Position numbers and translations under genes: made by a program. A stretch of DNA of 64,000 bases, from NCBI RefSeq assembly GCF_004135975.1, contig NZ_CP026538.1, forward strand, positions 4,366,501 through 4,430,500. The letters are read 5' to 3'. Positions 43,323 through 50,801 of this stretch are shown here, piece after piece (the first letter of the stretch is position 1; the number at the start of each line of letters is the position of its first letter). Below the pieces are notes generated by a model, which made no database searches, was not told the DNA's origin, and saw only the letters and a program-made list of their open reading frames with translations. This DNA comes from Solidesulfovibrio carbinolicus. GTDB taxonomy: Bacteria > Desulfobacterota > Desulfovibrionia > Desulfovibrionales > Desulfovibrionaceae.

Positions 43323-43997
43323 ATGTCCGACAAAGCCGCGCCCCCTACCACCTCACCTTCGCCTTCCGCCTCCCCTTCCACCTCTCCTGCCCCGTCCATC
43401 TCCCCTGCCGCTACCCCCGCTGCCGCCGAACAGACGTTGACGGACCAGCAGCGGCGGTTTGTGGAGGAGTATCTGGTGGACTGCAACGCCACCTTGGCGG
43501 CCGGTCGGGCGGGCTACAGCGCGCGCAGCGCCAGGCAGGCCGGGGCGCGGCTGCGGGCGTTGCCCCATGTGCGGCGGGCGCTGGAGGCGGCCATGGCGGC
43601 GCGCAGCGACCGGCTGGGGGTGAGCCAGGACCGGGTGGTGTTGGAGTTGGCGCGGTTGGCGTTTGCCGACATGCGGGATTTTGCCAGTTGGGGGGACGGC
43701 TGCGTGCGGCTGCGGCCGTCGGAGGAGCTGACCGAGGATCAGGCGGCCTGCGTGTCGGAGATCGTGGAGACGCCGGGCAAGGGGGTGCGGGTGAAGCTTT
43801 TCGGCAAGCAGCCGGCCCTGGCCGCCTTGGCGCGGCATTTGGGGTTGCGCGAGGGCGGCGGCAAGGGGGCCGGGCGCGGCGACGCCGGGCCGGACGCGGC
43901 GTCCGGGGAGGGGGCGCGGCCGCTGACGGTGGTCACCTGGGTTCCGTTTCCGGACGCGCCGCCGCCGGAGGAGCCGGAGGACGGCCCGGGGGAGTAG
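43323..43997 (+). CDS. terS: Phage terminase small subunit
   Basis: This 224-residue protein carries a Terminase_2-type domain (about 37-150): TLTDQQRRFVEEYLVDCNAT, AAGRAGYSARSARQAGARLR and HVRRALEAAMAARSDRLGVS, the standard DNA-recognition part that loads phage DNA onto the large subunit. Residues 5-36 are a Pro/Ser/Thr-rich linker, and the C-terminus (ADMRDFASWGDG onward) also follows family members. AAGGAG lies before ATG 43323. The large subunit is encoded 3 kb away, not next door as usual, because a four-gene insert separates them. Confidence 0.88.
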   Translation: MSDKAAPPTTSPSPSASPSTSPAPSISPAATPAAAEQTLTDQQRRFVEEYLVDCNATLAAGRAGYSARSARQAGARLRALPHVRRALEAAMAARSDRLGVSQDRVVLELARLAFADMRDFASWGDGCVRLRPSEELTEDQAACVSEIVETPGKGVRVKLFGKQPALAALARHLGLREGGGKGAGRGDAGPDAASGEGARPLTVVTWVPFPDAPPPEEPEDGPGE

Positions 43998-44062
43998 GCG
44001 GGAGGGGCTACGGTCAGAGCAACATGAAAACGCCCCGTCGCAAGGGGAGCGGAGGACACGAC

Positions 44063-44761
44063 ATGGGCAACAGCGATTACGGTACTCCGGAGCAGAGGCT
44101 TCGCTGGGAGCAGATGGAAGCGGAAACAACGTTGGAAATCGCGAGTTTCTACGCCATACAAAACAAGCTCACGCAAATTGCCAATGGAACATATTTTCAA
44201 GCGCCCGAGACTAAACAAAGCTCAACTTTCCGAGCGCCAATTATTTCTATTCCACAAAGCCCTCCTGGCACAGCCATTGACATGAACATCCGACAAGCAC
44301 AAGAAAGCCTTAATCCTTTTTGGTTTATAGAAATGGTTCGACCTAGAGGCCCATGGGATTTCAAGACACAAACACTTAATTATGAAGGCTTTGGGAATTT
44401 TAACTATGGCGCAACGGCTCTCGCCTTTGGAATTCCAGAAAAAGTAGCGTTACGCGCAGCTGGCATTGTCCATGTGTTTACAAACAAAAGCAAAAAAATG
44501 TTCGAAAATGGAGAAATCATCAATGGTATTTCAGAATTCAAAGTGTCATTCCAAGGCCCTCCGTATGGTGATTCGCAAAAAGACCAGGACATGATTAAAA
44601 ACGGGTTCAGATACTATAAAGAAGTATACCTAAATAGGTTTGGGGACGGCACCCACGAGCAAAAAGATTTTCTTCTCAATATGTATAAAAAAGTAATTGT
44701 AGACAAACACCCGGCCCTTGGATTTTATGCTCGACATCTCATCGAGCAGATAGACCCATAG
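44063..44761 (+). CDS. Polymorphic toxin type 44 (Ntox44)-like protein
   Basis: This 232-residue protein's C-terminal half resembles the bacterial toxin 44 domain: WDFKTQTLNYEGFGNFNYGA, AAGIVHVFTNKS and QGPPYGDSQKDQDMIKNGFRY, that is, the G-N-F-x-Y-G, then G-x3-GD-x2-x-D-x2-I-x2-G pattern of this predicted nuclease family. The N-terminal half (about 1-110) is not recognised, and there is no signal peptide. The gene is clearly AT-richer than its neighbours, a sign of recent transfer. GGAGG precedes ATG 44063. It lies between the terminase subunits. No cognate immunity protein is obvious on the same strand; the membrane proteins downstream are convergent. Confidence 0.6.
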   Translation: MGNSDYGTPEQRLRWEQMEAETTLEIASFYAIQNKLTQIANGTYFQAPETKQSSTFRAPIISIPQSPPGTAIDMNIRQAQESLNPFWFIEMVRPRGPWDFKTQTLNYEGFGNFNYGATALAFGIPEKVALRAAGIVHVFTNKSKKMFENGEIINGISEFKVSFQGPPYGDSQKDQDMIKNGFRYYKEVYLNRFGDGTHEQKDFLLNMYKKVIVDKHPALGFYARHLIEQIDP

Positions 44762-44781
44762 CTCATACCAAGAACAAGATT

Positions 44782-45498
44782 CTATCGCCATTCATAGGAC
44801 CATTTTTCGTCGAGTGACAGAACACCACTTGCTCGTTTGCCTTTAACTTCTTCTAGAACTACTCCATCAGAACGATACAAAAGATATTCCCGAGAATCAG
44901 GAAAAACACGATTTGTATAAAACAGCGCTTCAGCCCTACCTGGTTCGCACCACACGCAAGAAAATCCGTTATCAACAGCCAGATATTGCAACCCTTTAGG
45001 CAACTTGAAGCACGCATTTCCGGGATATCCTTCCGGCACGATCCGCTTGTCGCAGACCGCCTGCACGAATGTTTCCCGATCCTTGCGAAACCACTGGTGG
45101 TACGTCCGAAAATTAACCGCAGTCGGACTTATCAGGCTGACGACCTGATACATGAGCAGCACCGCGAGCAGCGGATACACGCTCTGGAAGCGGGGAAGCC
45201 GAAAATAGCGTATGGCGACGAAGCAGGCATACGCTTCCGCAAGGAAGCTGATGAGCATAAACGGGAGGGGAACGACGTCGTAAAAAACCCCAGGCAGGAA
45301 GGCAAAAACCGTAAATTCAAAATAGTATAGAGGGATTTTCGCGAGTTCCAACCCCACGACAACCCACAACACGCGGCGGCAATGCCGGATGGCCCGGGCT
45401 TTTTTCTCGGCTTCGGTCAGCGGCGCAGGCGGCGTCCTGGGGGGCGGCGGGTCTTTCGCCGTCAAACGTCGCGCCAGCCAGACGCCAAGCTCCAACAT
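44782..45498 (-). CDS. Four-helix membrane protein with extracytoplasmic domain, paralogue 1
   Basis: This 238-residue protein has an N-terminal cytosolic stretch (TEAEKKARAIRHCRRVLW). About four hydrophobic helices lie between residues 40 and 130 (ELAKIPLYYFEFTVFAFLPG; LPFMLISFLAEAYACFVAI; VYPLLAVLLMYQVVSL). A roughly 100-residue domain outside the membrane contains two cysteines near FSCVWCEPG. It is paralogous to the next minus-strand gene (45705-46409) in length, layout and sequence. GGGGAGAAG precedes ATG 45498. I do not recognise the family. It ends 20 bases from the convergent toxin-like gene, so an immunity role is possible but unproven. Confidence 0.65.
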   Translation of the reverse strand: MLELGVWLARRLTAKDPPPPRTPPAPLTEAEKKARAIRHCRRVLWVVVGLELAKIPLYYFEFTVFAFLPGVFYDVVPLPFMLISFLAEAYACFVAIRYFRLPRFQSVYPLLAVLLMYQVVSLISPTAVNFRTYHQWFRKDRETFVQAVCDKRIVPEGYPGNACFKLPKGLQYLAVDNGFSCVWCEPGRAEALFYTNRVFPDSREYLLYRSDGVVLEEVKGKRASGVLSLDEKWSYEWR

Positions 45499-45704
45499 GC
45501 CGCTTCTCCCCTTGCCGTGTCGTCATGGCCGCGCCGTAAGGCGTTGTTTCGACGGCGGCTTACGGGAACCATATATCGAAGGGATGATCCGCGCCAGCGT
45601 CGATCATGCGGAAAGTTCGCCCACCCCCAGCACAAAACAGGGCTGCCCGTTTAACCTGAGAGACGAAATGGCTCCAAAGGCCCGCCCTGCGAAATGAATG
45701 GCGC

Positions 45705-46409
45705 TCACATGGACACGTAAAACCACCCCTGCCCCAGGCGCTCGACCAGGATGGGCTTCTCGAATGCGTCGTCATCGGGATACGTGCCGTCAGAACTGTG
45801 CACCAAGCCTTCCCAGTAGCCCAGAAAGCCGTGGCGCGTGGCAAATACGGCCGTATTCCGGTTCCAGTCGCACTTCAGGTAAGCGCCGTTCCCGACAACA
45901 GACAGATGCCGAAGTTCGCGCGGCAAGACGTAATCATGCCTTGTCTCCTGCGGCGGCAAGGAAAGGCGCTTGTCGCAAAAGGCTTGGACGACCGCCTCGC
46001 GCTCCTCACGAAACCAATTGTGATAGGCATGGAGATTCGTTTCATCGGGACGAGCGCCGCCAAAAGGGTGATGCGCCAGCAACAGGACCAGGAGCGGGTA
46101 CGCGCCTTGCAGTCTTGGCAGCCGAATACAGCGAACCGCGAGGTAAAGCGCATAGAGAAACGTCGCGACCAGCACAATCGTGAACAGCGGCGGCGTCCAA
46201 CCGGCCAAGGACTCCGGAAGAAAGGCCAAAACGGTAAACTCGTAATAGCGAAGCGGGATTTCCGCCAGACAAAGCGCCAGGACGAACAGCAACACGCGGC
46301 GGCAATGCCGGATGGCCCAGGCCTTTTTCTCGGCTTCGGTCAGCGGCGCAGGCGGCGGCCCCCGGCGGACGCCGGGCAGGCGGGTGAGCCAAAGCGGCAG
46401 TTTCGCCAT
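45705..46409 (-). CDS. Four-helix membrane protein with extracytoplasmic domain, paralogue 2
   Basis: This 234-residue paralogue of the preceding gene has the same cytosolic start (LTEAEKKAWAIRHCRRVL), helices between about residues 35 and 130 (LAEIPLRYYEFTVLAFLP; IVLVATFLYALYLAVRCI; AYPLLVLLLAHH) and an outside domain with CDKRL, NAYHNWF-like and YWEGLVHSS segments. The DNA for the N-terminal segment of the two genes is almost identical over about 45 bases (near 45397-45440 and 46312-46356), indicating recent duplication or conversion. AAGGAGG lies upstream of ATG 46409. Its function is unknown. Confidence 0.65.
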   Translation of the reverse strand: MAKLPLWLTRLPGVRRGPPPAPLTEAEKKAWAIRHCRRVLLFVLALCLAEIPLRYYEFTVLAFLPESLAGWTPPLFTIVLVATFLYALYLAVRCIRLPRLQGAYPLLVLLLAHHPFGGARPDETNLHAYHNWFREEREAVVQAFCDKRLSLPPQETRHDYVLPRELRHLSVVGNGAYLKCDWNRNTAVFATRHGFLGYWEGLVHSSDGTYPDDDAFEKPILVERLGQGWFYVSM

Positions 46410-46547
46410 GTCCAGGGTTCCTCCTTACGCAGCACGGAGTGCCGCCCAGGGCAGACTCACCCAGGGCACTGACAACGATCCTCTATTGGAACCCATGCGT
46501 TTGCAAGTTCCGGCGGGACCAACCAGCCGCCAGCGCCCCGCAAGCCC

Positions 46548-46943
46548 TCACACTCCTGACGGCGACCGCCAGGACAAATAATACTTCTCCTTGTCCCCGG
46601 AATGCCCCACGCCGACCGCGCCGAGTTCGCAGTCGTCGGCTTCCCGCGGGCCGGGCGTGGCCTGACGGGCAGACGGTCGCGCGGCCTGGCGGCAGCGGCC
46701 GGACAGCGCTTCGAAGGCCGCGTCGGGGATGGCCGCGTCCGGACTGCCGGCGTGCAGCGCCAGCGACGCCACGGCGCAATCGGCCACGGCCGTGGGCGGC
46801 GGCGCGGCGTGGCGACGCAGCAACCGGGCATAGCCCGTAGCGGCCGGCTGGGACAACGACGGCACGGCGTATACGGCCAGCGCCAGAAGCGCCAGGGCGA
46901 ACAGGGCGATAGCCAGACGACGTTTGCGCGGCAAGACCAGCAT
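46548..46943 (-). CDS. Single-pass membrane protein, hypothetical
   Basis: This 131-residue protein begins with a basic stretch and one hydrophobic helix (RKRRLAIALFALALLALAVYAVPSLS), placing the rest outside the cytoplasm. The outer part is Ala/Pro-rich with three cysteines (VADCAVAS, SGRCRQA, ADDCELG). No family is recognised. It reads toward the two paralogous membrane proteins on the same strand, 138 bases before them, and could belong to the same cargo. Its start partly overlaps open sequence upstream of the terminase gene. Confidence 0.5.
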   Translation of the reverse strand: MLVLPRKRRLAIALFALALLALAVYAVPSLSQPAATGYARLLRRHAAPPPTAVADCAVASLALHAGSPDAAIPDAAFEALSGRCRQAARPSARQATPGPREADDCELGAVGVGHSGDKEKYYLSWRSPSGV

Positions 46944-47046
46944 GGCGGACTCCTCCGAACGCGAATGGCGCGTCCGCCACGAGCCAAGCCTGAATCATGC
47001 CAAAAATAATTCCAATCATTACGGCTTTGCCGCGACCCCAGGCGGC

Positions 47047-48513
47047 ATGAGGAAACCGGCATTGCGGACAATTGACGGCATTTCGGCACTTCCCTCCGGC
47101 GCGGTGGCCATCGACTACCGGCCCCAGCCGCTCCAGGCCCGGCTCCATGCCTGCCCGGCCAACGAGATTCTTTTTGGCGGCGCGGCCGGCCCGGGCAAAA
47201 GCCATGCCCTGCGCTTCGAGGCGCTTCTCGCCTGCCTGCGCCTGCCAGGCCTTCGGGCCTACCTCTTCCGGCGCACCATGGCCGAACTGGAGCGCAACCA
47301 CATCCTGCCGGCCCTGGCCCAGTTTCCCCGGCAGCTCGGCACGTTTCGGGCGGCCAAGCAGCGCTTCGAATTCGTCAACGGCTCCATGCTCCTTTTTTGC
47401 AGCTGCCAGCGCGAGAGCGATGTGTTTCGCTACCAGGGCGTGGAGATCCATCTGCTGTGCATCGACGAACTGACGAGCTTCACCGAACTCCAGTACGACT
47501 ATCTGCGTAGCCGGCTGCGCTGCGCCCTCGACGTGCCGCCGCAGCTTCGCCACAAGATCCCAGGCATTGTCTGCGCCTCCAACCCCGGCGGCGTGGGCCA
47601 CGGCTTCGCCAAGGCCCGGTTCGTCGATTTCGCGCCGCCGGGCGTGTGCCGCCGCGCCCCGGCGGCCGAGGGCGGGATGCTGCGCTGCCACATCCCGGGC
47701 CGGCTTAGCGACAACGCCATCCTCATGGCCCGCGACCCGGGCTACGCCGCCCGCCTCGACGCCTTGCCCGAACCCTACCGCACCGCCTACCGCGACGGCG
47801 ACTGGGACGTGTTTATGGGCCAGGCCTTTGCCTTCCAGCGCCGGCTCCACGTGATCCCGCCGCGCCCTGTCCCGGGCGACGCGCCGCTTTTCATGACCTT
47901 CGACTGGGGCTACGGCGCGCCGTTTTCCGTGGGCTGGTGGTGGGTGGACGCCGACGGGCGGCTTTACCGCCTGGGTGAATGGTACGGTTCAAACGGCGCG
48001 GCCAATCAGGGCCTGCGGCTGACCGATCCGCAGATCGCCGCCGGCATCCTGGAGCGCGAGCAGGCCCTTGGCCTTAGCGGCCGGCGGATCACCCGGCTTT
48101 GCGGCCCGGACTGTTTCGCCAAAAAGCCCGACTACAGGGGCGGCGGCCAGGGGCCGAGCACGGCCGAGGTGTTCGCCGGGGCGGGCGTTCACCTCTCGCC
48201 GGGCGACCCCTCGCGTAAAAACAAGATCCGGCAGTTCCACGAACGCCTGCGCCCCCGGGACGACGGGCCGCCCATGCTGCAGGTCTACGACACCTGCCGC
48301 GATTTCATCCGCACCATCCCGCTGCTCACCGCCGACCGGCGCAACGTCGAGGACATCGACACCACCGGTGAGGACCACATCTACGACGAGTCCTGCCACG
48401 CCTGCATGGCCCGGCCCCTGGCCACCAGTCTGGACGAGGCCGGCAAGCGTCCGGCGGCCCGGCTCATCGACGCGGTGCTGGCCCCGCCCCCAAACGACGA
48501 GGAGGTTCCATGA
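47047..48513 (+). CDS. terL: Phage terminase large subunit
   Basis: This DNA-packaging motor of about 488 residues has an N-terminal ATPase with Walker A LFGGAAGPGKSHALR (about 43-57), arginine-containing AYLFRRTMAELERNHILP and Walker B LLCIDELTSF. The C-terminal RNase-H-like nuclease has LFMTFDWGYG (metal-binding Asp, about 280) and CGPDCFAKKPDYRGGG. Adenine-motor residues follow the standard order. ATG 47047 is preferred over upstream starts because the ATPase begins shortly after. The following gene overlaps by four bases. The usual portal and capsid genes are missing. Confidence 0.9.
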   Translation: MRKPALRTIDGISALPSGAVAIDYRPQPLQARLHACPANEILFGGAAGPGKSHALRFEALLACLRLPGLRAYLFRRTMAELERNHILPALAQFPRQLGTFRAAKQRFEFVNGSMLLFCSCQRESDVFRYQGVEIHLLCIDELTSFTELQYDYLRSRLRCALDVPPQLRHKIPGIVCASNPGGVGHGFAKARFVDFAPPGVCRRAPAAEGGMLRCHIPGRLSDNAILMARDPGYAARLDALPEPYRTAYRDGDWDVFMGQAFAFQRRLHVIPPRPVPGDAPLFMTFDWGYGAPFSVGWWWVDADGRLYRLGEWYGSNGAANQGLRLTDPQIAAGILEREQALGLSGRRITRLCGPDCFAKKPDYRGGGQGPSTAEVFAGAGVHLSPGDPSRKNKIRQFHERLRPRDDGPPMLQVYDTCRDFIRTIPLLTADRRNVEDIDTTGEDHIYDESCHACMARPLATSLDEAGKRPAARLIDAVLAPPPNDEEVP

Positions 48514-48821
48514 GCGATTCCGTCATGTTGTTGGTGGCCTTTGATGCGGCTCTGCATCTGGCCGGGGCGGCGGGATTTGTGCTGCTCGGCTGGCGGCTTG
48601 GCCGGGAGAGCGCCGGCCGGCCCATGTTCGACTATCCGACCTGGCCGAGCTGGCCGACCCGGCCGGCCCGCCCGGAGGCCGACGCGCCCCTGGAAGAGGC
48701 CGATCCCTGGTCCGCGTCGTCCATCACCGCCACGCCCCTGGATCGCCGGCCGGCCATAGTGGATATTTTCGAGACACTCACGTCCCGGCGGCCGTTCAAT
48801 GCCGATCAGGAAACGCCATGA
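48510..48821 (+). CDS. Small membrane protein after the terminase
   Basis: This 103-residue protein overlaps the terminase stop by four bases and was probably co-expressed with it. An N-terminal hydrophobic helix (VMLLVAFDAALHLAGAAGFVLLGW) is followed by a Pro/Trp-rich polar part (YPTWPSWPTRPARP) and an acidic tail. No family is recognised. In an intact phage a portal gene would be expected here. Confidence 0.6.
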   Translation: MSDSVMLLVAFDAALHLAGAAGFVLLGWRLGRESAGRPMFDYPTWPSWPTRPARPEADAPLEEADPWSASSITATPLDRRPAIVDIFETLTSRRPFNADQETP

Positions 48822-48992
48822 ACCAGGATAACACATTGAATTATCATTCTTTCACGTCGAACAACCCTGCATAAAAACTATACGCCCCAAGGCCTGGACG
48901 GCTGCCGCCTGGACACATTGCATACAACCGCCGAGGCCTGCCCTTCCTCGCCGGATATCGATAATATACTGATTTTATGGACACAACAGCGC

Positions 48993-49008
48993 TGGCACGG
49001 CTACTGCA
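48993..49008 (+). promoter_or_regulatory. Sigma-54-like promoter upstream of the ZraP-like gene
   Basis: TGGCACG-GCTA-CTGCA keeps GG-N10-GC spacing and matches the -24 box perfectly, with the -12 box one base off TTGCA. It lies 85 bases upstream of the ZraP-like gene. The rest of 48822-49092 is gene-free and AT-rich near 48960-48985, as expected for a regulated promoter region. Confidence 0.7.
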
Positions 49009-49092
49009 ATAGGAAAAATCATCCACGGGGCAACGGCCCAGCGGAACCCGACCACGCCGGCACCGTCCGGCAACCCTACGGAGGTAATTTTC

Positions 49093-49536
49093 ATGCGCGT
49101 CAAGTCGCTTCACATCGTTTTCTCGGCTCTGGCCATCCTGGCCCTGACTTCTTCCCTGGCTCTGGCCCGCGGCGGCATGGGCGGCGGCCAGGGCGGCTGC
49201 CCCGGCATGGGCGGCGGCTGGGGACAGCTCAGCCCGGAAAAGCAGGCGGCCTTCCAGAAGCTCCATGACGCCTTCGCGGCCAAGACCGCCCAGCTGCGCG
49301 CCGACCTCGGCGTCAAGATGGCCGAACTCAACGCCCTGTCCGTGGCTGCCACCCCGGACCAGGCCAAGATCGACGCCGTGACCAAGCAGATCGGCGACTT
49401 GCAGGCCAAGCTGCTCTCCGAGCGCACCCAGTTCCGTATCCAGGTGTCCAAGGAAGTCGGCCCGGGCGTGGCCGGCGGCGGCTGTCCCGGCATGGGCGGC
49501 GGCATGGGCGGCTACCACGGCGGCGGCTGCCAGTAA
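49093..49536 (+). CDS. ZraP/Spy-like periplasmic protein
   Basis: This 147-residue protein has a signal peptide (SLHIVFSALAILALTSSLALA) and a Gly/Met-rich mature N-terminus with CPGMGGGWG. A helical core of Spy/CpxP/ZraP type follows (KQAAFQKLHDAFAAKTAQLRADLGVKMAELNALSVAATPDQAKIDAVTKQIGDLQAKLL in pattern, about 50-110), then a Gly/His/Cys-rich tail with CPGMGGGMGGYHGGGCQ. Such proteins bind zinc or act as periplasmic chaperones under envelope stress. A sigma-54-like promoter lies upstream, which fits ZraP regulation in enterobacteria. CGGAGG precedes ATG 49093. The SHOCT gene follows. Confidence 0.82.
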   Translation: MRVKSLHIVFSALAILALTSSLALARGGMGGGQGGCPGMGGGWGQLSPEKQAAFQKLHDAFAAKTAQLRADLGVKMAELNALSVAATPDQAKIDAVTKQIGDLQAKLLSERTQFRIQVSKEVGPGVAGGGCPGMGGGMGGYHGGGCQ

Positions 49537-49602
49537 CGACGAACGCTTCGGGGCCAGACGAGTCCTCCGTCCGGCCCCGCAGCCGACCCCATTGAGGCAG
49601 CC

Positions 49603-49869
49603 ATGTGCGCGATCCCCGGTTTCCCCTTCTTCCCGGGCGGATGGCTGACCATGCTGCTCCTGCTCGTCCTCGCCGCCCTGATCGTTTCGGGTCTGGCCCG
49701 GACCCGAAACGACAAACGGCGGCAAGCGGTGCGACGCGGCGCGGCCGCCGACCGCGACGACGCCCTGGACATCCTGCGACGGCGATTGGCCGAGGGGGCG
49801 ATAAGCCCTGAAGACTACGACCGGCTGCGCAAAATCGTCGCCGCCCCGGCAACCGACGGGAACAGATAG
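49603..49869 (+). CDS. Small membrane-anchored SHOCT-domain protein
   Basis: This 88-residue protein has an N-terminal hydrophobic helix (WLTMLLLLVLAALIVSGLA). A C-terminal SHOCT motif follows (ALDILRRRLAEGAISPEDYDRLRKIV, about 53-78), a short helical module often found at the ends of membrane or envelope-stress proteins. It follows the ZraP-like gene by 66 bases and is probably co-transcribed. GAGGCAG lies upstream of ATG 49603. Confidence 0.8.
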   Translation: MCAIPGFPFFPGGWLTMLLLLVLAALIVSGLARTRNDKRRQAVRRGAAADRDDALDILRRRLAEGAISPEDYDRLRKIVAAPATDGNR

Positions 49870-49931
49870 GCAGTTCCTGTTGATTCCATAGACGTACCCC
49901 CGTGTTGACAAACCTCTGTCTCCTTCCCCAA

Positions 49932-49966
49932 CCCGAAGCGGCCCCGTGGCCGCTTCGGGCCTTTTG
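49932..49966 (+). terminator. Rho-independent terminator
   Basis: CCCGAAGCGGCC pairs perfectly with GGCCGCTTCGGG around CCGT, followed by CCTTTTGA. It ends the ZraP-like/SHOCT transcription unit about 60 bases past the last stop codon. Confidence 0.88.
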
Positions 49967-50038
49967 AACCGATGACTTTTGCCGGCGACGTTGCTACCGT
50001 TCCGGCCCCACAACACCACGCAGCACAAAGGAGCGCCC

Positions 50039-50659
50039 ATGGGCACCAAAACATCCGGCGAGGCGACGGTAGGTCGCAGCGCCGCCCTCCTCGGGGCCGG
50101 GCTGGCCCTTCTGGCCGGCATCTTTCTGGGATTCACCATTCGCGGCATGATGGACAGCCCGTCCAAGGGCAGCGCGCCCGCCGCCCAGCAGCAGATGCCG
50201 CCGCCCCAAGCCCAGCAGCAGGCGCAGCCGGTTGCTCCGGCCCTGCTCGACCGCATCAAGGCCCTGGAAAAACAGACCCAGCTCGAACCGGCCAACGTGG
50301 CCGCCTGGACGGAGCTGGGCAATCTCTATTTCGACACCGACCAGCCCGAAAAGGCCATCCCGGCCTATGAGAAGTCGCTGACCCTGGAGCCGGGCAACCC
50401 CGATGTGCTCACCGATCTGGGCGTCATGTACCGCCACGTGAACAAGTTCGACAAAGCGCTGGAGTGCTTCAACAAGGCCCTGGCCATCAACGCCGCCCAC
50501 GTCATCGCCAGCTACAACAAGAGCATCGTGCTGGAGCACGACAAGAACGACCGCGCCGGCGCGGTGGCGGCGCTGAAGGCCCTGGCCGCCAAAAACCCGC
50601 AAGCCGTGCTGCCCGGCAACAAGCCCGTGGCCCAGGCCATCCAGGAGCTGTCGCAGTAG
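50039..50659 (+). CDS. Membrane-anchored TPR protein
   Basis: This protein of about 206 residues has an N-terminal membrane helix (AALLGAGLALLAGIFLGFTIRG) and a Gln/Pro-rich linker (PAAQQQMPPPQAQQQAQP). Three TPR repeats follow: NVAAWTELGNLYFDTDQPEKAIPAYEKSL, PDVLTDLGVMYRHVNKFDKALECFNKAL and the next repeat. The topology suggests periplasmic repeats; it resembles CcmI/NrfG-like helper proteins, but no cytochrome maturation genes lie nearby. AAGGAG fixes ATG 50039. A strong terminator follows. Confidence 0.85.
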   Translation: MGTKTSGEATVGRSAALLGAGLALLAGIFLGFTIRGMMDSPSKGSAPAAQQQMPPPQAQQQAQPVAPALLDRIKALEKQTQLEPANVAAWTELGNLYFDTDQPEKAIPAYEKSLTLEPGNPDVLTDLGVMYRHVNKFDKALECFNKALAINAAHVIASYNKSIVLEHDKNDRAGAVAALKALAAKNPQAVLPGNKPVAQAIQELSQ

Positions 50660-50714
50660 CGGGAGCGAATGGATGGTTTGATTTGGAAGAGTCGGCCGAG
50701 CGCCGAGAAAAGCG

Positions 50715-50741
50715 AAAGCCCCGGGAAACCGGGGCTTTTTT
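50715..50741 (+). terminator. Rho-independent terminator
   Basis: AAAGCCCCGG-GAAA-CCGGGGCTTT forms a GNRA-type tetraloop hairpin followed by a T-tract (TTTTTTA). It terminates the TPR gene. The convergent glycosyltransferase gene ends about 60 bases further on. Confidence 0.9.
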
Positions 50742-50801
50742 ATGGCGTCGATGCTGCAGCGCAAGGCGCGCCGTTCCGGCGGCGGCCCAGGAACAACCAC
50801 C

